Part shown: piece by piece, positions 26,762 to 35,116 of the stretch
Layout: each line of letters starts with the position of its first letter
Position numbering within the stretch: the stretch's first letter is position 1
DNA from: an uncultured Armatimonadota bacterium
Lineage (GTDB): Bacteria; Armatimonadota; Fimbriimonadia; Fimbriimonadales; Fimbriimonadaceae
Direction of reading: 5' to 3'
DNA: 64,000 nucleotides
Assembly (NCBI GenBank): GCA_903927345.1
Contig: CAIYMO010000019.1
Span: forward strand, 19,569 to 83,568
The notes under the pieces: model-generated
Database searches by the model: none
Told to the model about the DNA's origin: nothing
The model's input: only the letters and a program-made list of their open reading frames with translations
Made by a program: the position numbers and the translations under genes

Positions 26762-27598
26762 TTAAGTCGCCAACTCCTTGGAACTGTTTACCAAGAGGTA
26801 ATCGGTAGCACTTTGAGCGGCTGCCGCAGCTCGGACGATTAGTGATTTGTCGTTTCGAAGGGCAACGAGCCATCCCTGTACGTAAGCTGCACTCTGCTCG
26901 AATTCACAAGCGACTCTTAGTTCGGTACACAAAAAGCACGCACCCAACTCGGCCACCAACTCTTCTCGAGCGTATTGTGCACTGCCAAATCTGATTGGGT
27001 CCGTAACTTCGAGTCGGTTGAGTCTCGAAGTATGGCCTGTAGCATGAATCAGCTCATGGGCCAAAGTTTGCTCGTAGCTCGGGTACGACTCAAAGCTCTC
27101 GATTCTTGGCATGAGGATTAAATCGTGGACGGGCGAGTAGCAGGCTTCAGCGCCAATACGCAGTTTAGGGGCAGATGGGAGCGAGGAAATCAGAGCGGCC
27201 ACACTCGAGCGCTCTTCGGAATCACAGGACGGAAGCGCAGGTTCTAGCTCGAGACCCTCTGTCTGATCACAGTTAAAGACGCAGTAAGAGCGGGCCAGTA
27301 AGTAGCCTCGTTCCGCTTCATCGGACAATTTTTGCACTTCCTTCCAGAGCAGAATTGGAGTGCCCTTCTCACCCTTCTTGACGCGACCTCCTGCCGCACT
27401 AATCTGCTTGAATGTCATCCAGCGTGGATCACAAAATGGTTGGACCGCTAACACGAGCCGATTGATACCGCGGTACGCATTGCCGCGAATATTTCTCGGG
27501 GATTCAGTGCGCCAGGGCTTCCTCCAAGGGACAACACCTTCGGACTCGATCGCTTGTATGATTCGGTCAGTAATCTGATCGTAGGCTTTCACCCTCAT
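26762..27598 (-). CDS. ardC: ArdC-family anti-restriction protein
   Basis: A 278-aa protein with the two-domain ArdC layout. The N-terminal ArdC-N/DUF1738 single-strand-DNA-binding domain covers residues ~5-110 (PWRKPWRTESPRNI, YRGIN, KKGEKGTPI). The C-terminal zincin metallopeptidase-like domain has HELIH at residues 181-185 followed by ATGH and, ~30 residues later, REELVAELGACFL. ArdC proteins are carried by plasmids and integrative elements and protect incoming DNA against host restriction. Finding one inside a defence island suggests the island itself moves by conjugation or was built from such elements. ATG 27598 is the start. Confidence 0.88.
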   Translation of the reverse strand: MRVKAYDQITDRIIQAIESEGVVPWRKPWRTESPRNIRGNAYRGINRLVLAVQPFCDPRWMTFKQISAAGGRVKKGEKGTPILLWKEVQKLSDEAERGYLLARSYCVFNCDQTEGLELEPALPSCDSEERSSVAALISSLPSAPKLRIGAEACYSPVHDLILMPRIESFESYPSYEQTLAHELIHATGHTSRLNRLEVTDPIRFGSAQYAREELVAELGACFLCTELRVACEFEQSAAYVQGWLVALRNDKSLIVRAAAAAQSATDYLLVNSSKELAT

Positions 27599-28232
27599 TG
27601 TAGTGATTTGGCCCGACGAATTAGAGGGAAAGTTTTGCCCAGCGCTTTGCGGCTAAGGGGTTGGGAAGTGCACACCAAAATGGGTGGCTGTTCACATTAA
27701 TGAACTAGGGCAGACTTTGGAAATGCTCTGGAGATTAAGAGTGGACTGGGTATCGTCACCTCTGCCAGCATATGAAACACTTTCATTCAGCGGCGAGTAC
27801 GAGCAGCTCTCAATCCTTTCGTGTGTAAACGAAAACACCCATGACCACACACACGTTGATCGCCATTATGATTGTGAAGAGCTGGATCACAGTCTAGGAT
27901 CAGAGCCACCTGTTTGCACGATTGATTGTCCGAACAATCAGCATCATGACTCCATCGTTCTGAATTCTAATTCAGTTCTTGAGGGCGGAATCTGACTGTA
28001 CGCGTTAAAAAAAATTCGTTCAGTAAGAGTTATCGTAACCTTCTCACAGCGAAGGATATCTGAATGAGAATTAGGTCAGAACTCTAAAATTCGCTCGTGA
28101 TAGCGGGTGAGAAAGCAGTCTTACGAGACCGAGTCGGTCAATCTAGCCGATTCGGAGTCCGAAAGGCCAAAGTATCAAGAGCAGCGTAGACTCGCGTGGT
28201 TGCGATAAGTTCTCCAGTTGGATTGCCTCGTC
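27599..28232. other. 634-bp gap between ArdC and dynamin genes
   Basis: No convincing gene. It contains the second 15-bp repeat (27623-27637). A frame of 103 codons from GTG 27684 lacks family likeness and a ribosome site. A perfect palindrome GACCGA-G-TCGGTC at 28127-28139 and a nearby imperfect hairpin (CGATTCGGAGTCCG) might be the end of the GTPase operon or a small structured RNA; neither can be shown. Confidence 0.4.
27623..27637. repeat. 15-bp direct repeat, copy 2
   Basis: AGAGGGAAAGTTTTG, identical to 24500-24514, located 25 bp upstream of the ArdC start codon. The direct orientation and position at the edge of the gene block suggest the ends of a mobilised segment, but 15 bp could also be a shared regulatory site. 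Confidence 0.4.
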
Positions 28233-30044
28233 CTACGCTCCAACAGGTCTTTGCGCGGACGATTGCTCGAGGTCAGTCACTATCGCCTTTTCGCACATGT
28301 CGCGCACTTGACCAAGCATTAGTTCTATGTCATCGAGCCAGGACAACTCATCAAGTCGACGCTTTGCATTCAGAGCAGTCTGCTCATGGTTTTCCAACGC
28401 TCTAGTTTTGTCCGCCAACACTTGAGTCGTAGCCTGCAGAATCCCTTCTGCAAGTTGCTCAAATTCCCCCGCCAGCCGAGTCAAACGGCTGGCGATAGCA
28501 TTAACCGCAAGATCAACAGTCTGTGCCTCTGTCGCTATTTTCTTAGCCTTCCCTTCTAGCCTTCGCTCCGTAGCTCGCATTCGTTCTCGTTCAGTGACGG
28601 AGAACGTTTGCTCTATCATCCCCTTCTTGGCAAACTCTCTGACGTGAGCATCATGGGAGGCCTGGTTCTTCTTGTGCTCTGTCTCTTTGCTTTTGAAAGT
28701 ATGGTACTCATGCAATGCAGAACTTAGTTCTGGCTGCAAACTCTCAAGGTGACTCATTAGGACCGACCACTGCTTGCTCCATTTTCCGCTGGGGTCGCAG
28801 TCAGGAGAAATCTTCGAATGCATTGACTTCTCAGCGATTCTTCCTCGAATGTAGAGAGTAATGTCTCCGTTATTCATCGCTTTCATTTCGGCAGCTAACT
28901 GCTTCAGAAAGTCTCTCCAGTTGGTTTCCAGCCGTTTTAACGTCTTGATGCCTAGTTTGTATGCATCGAGCATCGTTTCCCCTCCTTGAGCATCCGTTAA
29001 TGCCGTAGCCCTCTCACGTAGCAACTCTTCGATTTCTAGCTGAGCAAGAAGAAAGGTGTCTTCAAGGCGGGTTTTCACTCTTGAGCTTCGAATTTCAGTT
29101 GCTTGACTAGCAAGTAAGTCGAGCAACGCCGACTCAAACGCTTTCCAACCGCTCTCTTCGATTTCTGATGAAATTCCTCTTTCCATAGCTGAGAGTGCTA
29201 GAGAAGCAGAGATGCCGAAAGGCGGTTTGCTAAGGCTCAGGCGGTTACCTATCCGTGAGAGAGCGACGCTTATAGGTTCCTCCTCTTCATCTAACTGATC
29301 AATCTGATTAACAACCACTATTGGATTCAAATCCCGAGCAAGTCGCCTTAGGTCCTGGTCCTCTGAGGCAGTGCCCGCCTGCCCAGCGGCGAGTAACCAT
29401 ATCACCATGTCTGCACGCCTTGAAAACTCAGTCGTCGCGCTTGTGTGTGATTCATGCGTTGAGTTCAGTCCAGGCGTATCGATTAGCGTGGCCTTCTTGA
29501 GCAGGGCGACAGGTAATTGAACTTCGAGGTAGGACAGCCTCTCCCTGAGCTTCTTACCCCAGTCGCTACCTTCGGCGGAAACTTCCGCTAATGCCTCGAT
29601 TGGAAATGCTGTTTCAGTCCCATCCAAGTCGTGAACAGTTAGCATTGGTGTTGCTCCGTAGGATAGGGCTGTCACCGCTGCGGTTGCTGGTCGAACATCT
29701 GACACCAGACGCCTCTCCTTCAACAGGCAATTGATAAAGGTGCTTTTTCCAGTATTGAACTGCCCCATGACAACGACGAGTAGCGGCTTAGCCAAATCCA
29801 CTATCAGCTCCTCGATCTCCGCTACAACTTGTGAGAGTTCTTTGCGGCTGGAGAGGACCGACGCCAGTTCTATAAGCTGGCCCTGTAGATTGGGAAAGTG
29901 CTCTGAATTGACACGCCGCTTGGTTAGCGTTGCCGACTTTGCTCTAGTCAGATTTTCCTTATTGAGATGAGAAAAAAAGTGCTTGAGGCCATATCCCAGA
30001 ATGCCTAGCGCTAAGGCTGCCAGAATCCAGATCATGTAGGTCAC
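28233..30044 (-). CDS. Dynamin-like GTPase 3, with N-terminal membrane anchor
   Basis: A 603-aa GTPase. An N-terminal membrane helix (residues 4-24) precedes the G domain: G1 GQFNTGKST (94-102), G3 DTPGLN (189-194), G4 NQID about 50 residues later. The helical remainder, with long coiled-coil stretches, fits a bacterial dynamin-like stalk; the membrane contact is here N-terminal rather than in a paddle. The start GTG 30044 overlaps the stop of the 136-aa gene (GTGA), so it is the last gene of a four-gene coupled operon. Bacterial dynamin-like proteins act at membranes; some (Eleos/LeoABC, DynA) protect against phage. A joint membrane-surveillance or remodelling role is inferred from the operon. 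Confidence 0.8.
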   Translation of the reverse strand: MTYMIWILAALALGILGYGLKHFFSHLNKENLTRAKSATLTKRRVNSEHFPNLQGQLIELASVLSSRKELSQVVAEIEELIVDLAKPLLVVVMGQFNTGKSTFINCLLKERRLVSDVRPATAAVTALSYGATPMLTVHDLDGTETAFPIEALAEVSAEGSDWGKKLRERLSYLEVQLPVALLKKATLIDTPGLNSTHESHTSATTEFSRRADMVIWLLAAGQAGTASEDQDLRRLARDLNPIVVVNQIDQLDEEEEPISVALSRIGNRLSLSKPPFGISASLALSAMERGISSEIEESGWKAFESALLDLLASQATEIRSSRVKTRLEDTFLLAQLEIEELLRERATALTDAQGGETMLDAYKLGIKTLKRLETNWRDFLKQLAAEMKAMNNGDITLYIRGRIAEKSMHSKISPDCDPSGKWSKQWSVLMSHLESLQPELSSALHEYHTFKSKETEHKKNQASHDAHVREFAKKGMIEQTFSVTERERMRATERRLEGKAKKIATEAQTVDLAVNAIASRLTRLAGEFEQLAEGILQATTQVLADKTRALENHEQTALNAKRRLDELSWLDDIELMLGQVRDMCEKAIVTDLEQSSAQRPVGA

Positions 30045-30451
30045 AAGTTGATCGGCGGAACTTTGTAAGAGGAGATATGCATCAGTGGATCAGAGAAATT
30101 CATCACCGATGCGAAGCCGTGTCCAAGGTCTTGATAGTGGACTTCTGAGCCATCCGCGTGTAGGACTTGTGTTCCTCCGAGTCCCTTGATTGTTGTATAC
30201 GAATGCTCGGGGTGCAAGGGGTCGATGACGCCATTTTTGTAAGGGACGTTGTGGTCAACAAGCCTCGCCTCATGAAATGTATCCTTGCCACCCAAAACAT
30301 TTGGCTCAGTTCTTCCAATCATGTGTCCATCTGGGCTGAGATATGTTTTGCCTCCAAAGAGGCCCTTAATGCCAATACTGGTCAGCTCTCCATCGACATG
30401 ATGGGTTGAAAGATCGCTGTGATCTGTGTAGGAATGGATGTGATCATGCAT
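30041..30451 (-). CDS. Companion protein of the GTPase operon, 136 aa
   Basis: I do not recognise a family. The N-terminus is His/Asp-rich (HDHIHSYTDHSDLSTHH). The body consists of three or four short units with a G-L-x-G-G ... DG pattern (GLFGGKTYLSPDG, NVLGGKDTF, GLGGTQVLHADG), suggesting a small all-beta repeat protein. There is no signal peptide. It overlaps the stop of GTPase 2 by 8 bp and the start of GTPase 3 by 4 bp, so it is made in fixed ratio with them. It may be a structural or sensory partner of the dynamins; this is inference from context only. Confidence 0.65.
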   Translation of the reverse strand: MHDHIHSYTDHSDLSTHHVDGELTSIGIKGLFGGKTYLSPDGHMIGRTEPNVLGGKDTFHEARLVDHNVPYKNGVIDPLHPEHSYTTIKGLGGTQVLHADGSEVHYQDLGHGFASVMNFSDPLMHISSYKVPPINL

Positions 30452-32237
30452 GTGTTTCTGCCTCGGTATTCATCAATCGTAATTCATTTATCAGTTCTTG
30501 AAGCTTTTGTTTTCTCGCTTCTAGCTCAGCGATAACCTGCTTCGATTCCGTTTGAGAGGTGCGTCGGCGTGCCAACTCTTCGGAAACGCGTCCACTAAGC
30601 TCGGCTAACAGCTCGTCGAAACGATTCACCGCTGTGTCCCTTAACTCATGGATGTTCTCTGAGACCGTGTCTAAGACTCGAGTGCTGAAGCCTCCCATGA
30701 CTTCCTCCAATGCCTCAGTAAGTTTGGGTCGCAACTTTTGCTTCGCTTGCTGCAAGTGCTGTTCGGTCATTGCTTTGGACAAAAACGGAAGACCTGCCAT
30801 ACCGATTACTGGGACAAACATGCCCGCCCCCATGAGCATCAGTAGCGTGGCTGCACCACCAGCGATCAGGCCAGTTCGAAGTGAAGTCTTCGAGACGTCG
30901 TCTGCTTGGAGATTTAGCGAATCTTCTACTTGAGACAGTTGGAAATCTCCTTCAGGTCTAAGTCCGCCTACCAATTGTTCAAACTCTCGACTTAGGGAGA
31001 TGACAACTTGACGGTCTATTTGAGTTAGCAAGCTTGCGAGCGGAGCGGCATGGCTTTCGATCCAAATCTTGCAGTACTGTCGAAGTCGGTTGGGAATCGT
31101 CTTTTCGACAAACAACTTAAAGTCTGTACCAGTGTAGGACTCGATAGATTCAATTAAGGCCTCCTGAGTCTCATCTTGAAAACTCCGAAGTGACTTTCGA
31201 GTCATCGCCAGGATTTCTGCCTCACGGTCTCCGATCCACTCATCGAGTCCTTGGATACTCTTGGACTTGCTCATAAGCGCAGCCTCAATATGCTTTTGCT
31301 GCTGCTCCAATGCTTCGATTGATTGCCCAGACACGTTAATGCGGCGATCAAACTCGCCAATAAACAAGTTCGCCGTAGTTACCGCACGACTTGCAACCCG
31401 ACGAGATCGCGTGCGATTTCTTTCTGTACTCGATGATAGCGTTGAGAGGAAATGTTCAACCTGAGCGATGCCCGAACGTTCGTAGCCATCTTCGCCGTCA
31501 GCGGCTTCCGAAGCTGCAGTGAACACGACATTTAGATTGACCTGTGGCCAGAAAGTGCCGAGCCTGTTCTGTATTACTTGGCTGACCGACTCGATGTCAT
31601 CCTCGTCGAGCTGATCAGCAAAATTCGCGCAGAAGGCAATCTTGTCGAAGCCCTCGGATAAGATCGAGGTTTCCAAGAAGTCTCGTTCGGATGCTGTTAC
31701 TGGATTGGTGGCACTCAGGACAAAAATTAAAGCGTCACTCCTAGGAAGGAAGCGATACGCAACATCGGACCTATGCTGGCTCAGATCATTGACCCCTGGC
31801 GTATCTACCAAGACGATCCCATCCTTCAATAAGGGGGAGTTAATGCCAATTTCCAGATAATCCAAGCTATCAGGATCGAAGCCTGACTCAGCCGTAAACT
31901 TCCATAGTGCTTCGGAGGATAGCATCCGTTCTTCAACTGTTCCGTTGCTCCAGTGAATACGGAGTAGAGGCTCTTCGGAAAACCTCAAAATGTTGATTGT
32001 TGCTGTTGTGGGAGTTACATCTGTGGGAAGGAGGCTCTGCCCCAAAAGACCATTCAGTAGAGTCGACTTCCCGCGTTTGAACTCGCCCACAACCGCAACA
32101 ACAAAAGTCGAAGATAAAGCGAATTGCTCGAATTTTGTTAGAGCATCTTGTCCTACCTCTCCGACTTCGGTCTCGTGTTCGCGCAGTCGTGAAACGATGT
32201 CCGATACGTCGATCAGGGTGGTGGATTCTTGATTCAT
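30444..32237 (-). CDS. Dynamin-like GTPase 2
   Basis: A 597-aa protein of the bacterial dynamin family. G1 is GEFKRGKST (51-59), the switch threonines follow at TPTTAT, G3 is DTPGVN (145-150) and G4-like NFADQLDE lies downstream. After a long helical stalk a hydrophobic pair of segments (~455-490, GLIAGGAATLLMLMGAGMF) forms a probable membrane paddle, then a C-terminal coiled coil. ATG 32237 overlaps the stop of GTPase 1 (ATGA). It is clearly related to GTPase 1 in layout, so the two probably form a hetero-oligomer like paired bacterial dynamins. Confidence 0.82.
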   Translation of the reverse strand: MNQESTTLIDVSDIVSRLREHETEVGEVGQDALTKFEQFALSSTFVVAVVGEFKRGKSTLLNGLLGQSLLPTDVTPTTATINILRFSEEPLLRIHWSNGTVEERMLSSEALWKFTAESGFDPDSLDYLEIGINSPLLKDGIVLVDTPGVNDLSQHRSDVAYRFLPRSDALIFVLSATNPVTASERDFLETSILSEGFDKIAFCANFADQLDEDDIESVSQVIQNRLGTFWPQVNLNVVFTAASEAADGEDGYERSGIAQVEHFLSTLSSSTERNRTRSRRVASRAVTTANLFIGEFDRRINVSGQSIEALEQQQKHIEAALMSKSKSIQGLDEWIGDREAEILAMTRKSLRSFQDETQEALIESIESYTGTDFKLFVEKTIPNRLRQYCKIWIESHAAPLASLLTQIDRQVVISLSREFEQLVGGLRPEGDFQLSQVEDSLNLQADDVSKTSLRTGLIAGGAATLLMLMGAGMFVPVIGMAGLPFLSKAMTEQHLQQAKQKLRPKLTEALEEVMGGFSTRVLDTVSENIHELRDTAVNRFDELLAELSGRVSEELARRRTSQTESKQVIAELEARKQKLQELINELRLMNTEAETHA

Positions 32238-34117
32238 CGCATGGCCTCCAAAACTCGCGTTGCTCTCTGCAAACTGAGATTCATTGTCTCACACCACTCT
32301 GCCTGAAGGCGTGCATTCTCCAACTCAGATTGCTTTTGATTTTCGAGCTGGTTCAATTGGGACTGAAGAGAATTTAGTCGGACGCTAAAGGCTGAGTCAA
32401 CTGAACTGATGATGTTGTCAGTTAGCCTTTTCCAATCCAATTCAAATTTTGTGATCGCTTGAGGAATTCCGTCCCGTAGGCGATTGTCTATTTGGAAACG
32501 GGCCTTACCCAAGATGGCTTCGCGTCGACGTTGCTCAATGCCTGCTCCAAGGCCGATTGTCGTCAGGAGGCCGACCACAATGGCAATAGGGAAGGCTACA
32601 TGCATGGCAGCCATCAGTAAGCCTGCAAAGATGCCCCCTCCGAAAACGACATTATCGTCGTCTTTGGATGGCTCTCTCGAGTTGTCAATTGTCAGAGACA
32701 TATTCTGAGAGATCGAAAATGTCTGATCGACTGTAGTCTGCAAGTCTCCCCATGCCGCCTCAATTCTCCTGCGGGCACGGGCGTATTCATCTGAAAGCGT
32801 GGACTCTTGCCTAGACTTTATGTGCTCGACCAGTCGGGTTTGCAAGGGTGCTACAGCGCGTTCAACGCTTTGCAGGATCGCTTCACCAGTCAGTTCTCCT
32901 TGATGCGTGTCAACCGCTGCAACCCCCGCCAGTGCAATGTTCTCCAAACCTTTACGGAGTTCGAACGCAATTGCGGAGCCTTCGTTCGCGAATCGGCTTT
33001 TGAGGCCATCCAGCACCTCGTTCTTTTGCAACTGAGCAGTCACTATGTGCGGCTTCAGTGACTGGATTCTTTGCTGCAGAGCCTCCGCCGATAAACCAAC
33101 CCCTGCTTTACGAACCGCTAACGGTCCGCTTGAAAGTTCCTTGGCGAGTCTTACTCCGATGGCAATAGGCTTGCCAAGCTTTACTGCTCCTCGGTCACCA
33201 TTTAAGAAGTTTGAGAGTGCTTCTTCAAGTTCTCGGAATCCAGTCTCGGTGAAGGGCAACGGTTTCCTCAACGACGAAGTCTGGGCGCCTCTACGATGGT
33301 ACAAGGCATCTTTGGCGCAAACGAGAAACAGTCTTGGTTCGCCTACAATCGGCCTCAACTGCGATCGGGCGTATTCTACGACTTTGGAACGATCTACATC
33401 TGTCTTGAGAAAGTCGGCAAAGTTTATGGCAAAGAAGAGTCGTTGAATATCCGCTTTAAGAATTCGATCTCGGATGAAGTCCACTTCAGATTGGGCCAGA
33501 ATTCGCTTCGCGGAAAGGACAATTACGACTGCATCAGCCTGTGGAATAAACTCGTATGTGATCTGCTCTCTTACAGGATCAAGGTCATTCGTGCCTGGAG
33601 TGTCAACAAGCTCTACACCACTGATCAGCAGCGGAGAGGGGAACCCGATTTCTGCCTGTGCGATCTTTTTTAGCTCCGCGACTTGTGAATCATACTCCGT
33701 GACCTGCTCCAGTGAATTGCGGTCGGGGTCTGGAGGTGCGACCAGAGCGATGAATTCTTCCTGGCTGATTTCAGATGGTTTGCGGTTGTCGCGGTAGAGA
33801 AGTTTGAACTTCGGAACATCGTTACCCGAAATCACCGACAGTATCGCCGTCGTCGGCTGAACACTGGAAGGTAGCACCCGATCTCCCAGGAGTGCATTGA
33901 TGAGCGTGCTCTTTCCGTGGCTGAATTCTCCAACGACAACAAGTCGGAATTTTTCCTCTTGCATCGAACTAAGTGCTGCGTCGATTACTGTCGTTACTTG
34001 GGGTGCGCCTAGATCATGTGCAGCCTGGCGAATGTCAGCCAGACAAGCCTCTACTTGTTTTTGCTTCTGCTTGAATTCCTCGAGAGAAACACACGTTTTT
34101 GCGCCCTCGAAGGTCAT
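32234..34117 (-). CDS. Dynamin-like GTPase 1, first gene of the GTPase operon
   Basis: A 627-aa protein. G1 GEFSHGKST is at residues 63-71, G3 DTPGTND at 172-178, and NFADFLKTD is the G4-like element. The central part is helical; a strongly hydrophobic region at about 490-525 (GIFAGLLMAAMHVAFPIAIV) is a likely membrane paddle. A charged coiled coil follows (LQSQLNQLENQKQSELENA). It heads four genes joined by 4-8 bp overlaps. A consensus-like promoter lies directly upstream, with the -10 box so close that the mRNA is probably leaderless. Three dynamin-like GTPases plus a small beta protein in one operon inside a defence island suggest an anti-phage membrane function (inference). Confidence 0.82.
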   Translation of the reverse strand: MTFEGAKTCVSLEEFKQKQKQVEACLADIRQAAHDLGAPQVTTVIDAALSSMQEEKFRLVVVGEFSHGKSTLINALLGDRVLPSSVQPTTAILSVISGNDVPKFKLLYRDNRKPSEISQEEFIALVAPPDPDRNSLEQVTEYDSQVAELKKIAQAEIGFPSPLLISGVELVDTPGTNDLDPVREQITYEFIPQADAVVIVLSAKRILAQSEVDFIRDRILKADIQRLFFAINFADFLKTDVDRSKVVEYARSQLRPIVGEPRLFLVCAKDALYHRRGAQTSSLRKPLPFTETGFRELEEALSNFLNGDRGAVKLGKPIAIGVRLAKELSSGPLAVRKAGVGLSAEALQQRIQSLKPHIVTAQLQKNEVLDGLKSRFANEGSAIAFELRKGLENIALAGVAAVDTHQGELTGEAILQSVERAVAPLQTRLVEHIKSRQESTLSDEYARARRRIEAAWGDLQTTVDQTFSISQNMSLTIDNSREPSKDDDNVVFGGGIFAGLLMAAMHVAFPIAIVVGLLTTIGLGAGIEQRRREAILGKARFQIDNRLRDGIPQAITKFELDWKRLTDNIISSVDSAFSVRLNSLQSQLNQLENQKQSELENARLQAEWCETMNLSLQRATRVLEAMR

Positions 34118-34123
34118 TAGATA

Positions 34124-34152
34124 AGTATATGGATATCATCCTAAATTCGCAA
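34124..34152 (-). promoter_or_regulatory. Sigma70-like promoter of the dynamin operon
   Basis: On the minus strand TTGCGA (34152-34147), a 17-bp spacer and TATACT (34129-34124). The ATG begins at 34117, only 6 bp beyond the -10 box, so transcription should start at or next to the A of ATG: a leaderless message without a ribosome site, which agrees with the absence of one. Confidence 0.55.
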
Positions 34153-34594
34153 TGCACCAACTTAATTGGTCTTAACCAAAGCCTCTGTAGTTTGTGGAGA
34201 TGATCATCCTAGGTTTCGCACTCGATTTGTCCTGTACTCCCTCAAGCGACGCCCACGTTCAAATTCACTTTGAGCAATACGGGACGCTGATTCGGAAGGG
34301 CAGTTTCCCCTTCAAGGAAATGTAGATTGGTTCTGCGAAAAGGAGCGGGAGACAAAGCTGAAGAGGAGTCCTCGGTCACGCTCGGGTGATCGGGCGTTAC
34401 AAGGACCCTAAAATTTCAGATAGAGATTCCATTTAATGGCTCCACTGGTTGTGGGTGAAAATCTCTTTCTAATTCTCATCTCAGATGCGGCCTAGAGAGT
34501 TGAAATAATTGAACGCAGAGAGTGTTTATTCGTAATTCTGAGTGCCAAAGAAGAAGATTTTAGGTTTAAAGTGGAATCTAAAATCAGAATTTCA

Positions 34595-34622
34595 GGGAGT
34601 TCAATTCTCCCCGCCTCCACCA
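34595..34622 (+). other. tmRNA-like 3' end fragment: probable right attachment site of the defence island
   Basis: A perfect T-arm (GGGAG, loop TTCAATT, CTCCC; 34595-34611) is followed by a seven-base acceptor strand CGCCTCC, discriminator A and CCA (34620-34622). The ending resembles tmRNA (CUCCACCA). No matching 5' acceptor (GGAGGCG-like) is found about 75 or about 350 bp upstream, so this is a fragment, as left by an element integrated in the 3' end of ssrA. Its plus orientation implies that the intact gene and the integrase start lie left of the window. It could be a tRNA fragment instead. Confidence 0.6.
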
Positions 34623-34687
34623 GTTCCCCTGTTTAGGTCTTTCGCCAAACGGCGAACTTCCCAACCCCTTACGGCGTTCCTAGTAAT

Positions 34688-34894
34688 GTGAAGCAAACCG
34701 CCAAGCGAGTTCGGGTGTCGTTGGATTCTCCAACGTCACGAAAGGAGATGATTCTGCCGTTCTTCGTAGTGCCCGAGGCAGGCGACGACGTCGTTCTGTT
34801 CGGTTCGCACTGGGACGTAGAAACTCACAAAATCAGCCCAATCCCCGATGACCAAGGCTGCAACCACTCCGTCAAGCTCCGCATGGCGGGCTAG
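34688..34894 (+). CDS. Possible small protein, 68 aa
   Basis: A frame starting at GTG 34688 with a mixed composition reading like real protein (ILPFFVVPEAGDDVVLFGSHWDVE). No family recognised and no clear ribosome site. It lies between the tmRNA-like fragment and the tRNA-Arg fragment, in a ~1-kb gap (34118-35116) otherwise holding only the GTPase promoter and the two attachment-site fragments. It may be a remnant of the pre-insertion chromosome. Confidence 0.3.
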   Translation: MKQTAKRVRVSLDSPTSRKEMILPFFVVPEAGDDVVLFGSHWDVETHKISPIPDDQGCNHSVKLRMAG

Positions 34895-34921
34895 TCGCTG
34901 ATCAGAAGCCGATCGACTGCA

Positions 34922-35061
34922 AAATCTTGGCGGCCCCGGAGGGACTCGAACCCCCGACGCCCTCCTTAGGACTGAAGAAAAATAGGTTGAAAAACTCTGA
35001 ATTGAATCTACCAACTTCTCTGGACGTCTCTCATTTTCGCTGGCTGTTGAGAGACCAATTG
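34922..35061 (-). repeat. Partial tRNA-Arg(CCT) 3' half plus element end: attachment-site copy A
   Basis: Bases 34928-34972 are identical to the 3' 45 bases (including CCA) of the intact tRNA-Arg gene at 51889-51964. The match stops in the anticodon stem. The bases to the right, up to about 35061, are similar to those beside copy B at 37060 and include TTGAGAGACC at 35047-35056. So this is an integration junction, not a working tRNA. Confidence 0.85.
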
Positions 35062-35116
35062 TGAAACTCGAAATTGTCGCAATGAACTTTGATCGGAAAA
35101 AGCCGTCATCGCTGGC

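Noticed and set aside
27684..27995. 103-codon frame from GTG between ArdC and the dynamin operon
   Set aside because: No ribosome site, no family likeness and an odd His/Asp/Ser composition; it may be chance.
34260..34622. Complete tmRNA gene
   Set aside because: No GGATTCGAC-type 5' part, no tag-like reading frame and no pairing 5' acceptor; only the 3' end is visible.
34736..35014. Minus-strand frame reading RRASGVRVPPGPP through the tRNA fragment
   Set aside because: It is the translation of tRNA-Arg sequence and its copy, a common false gene; the same text appears at 37 kb.
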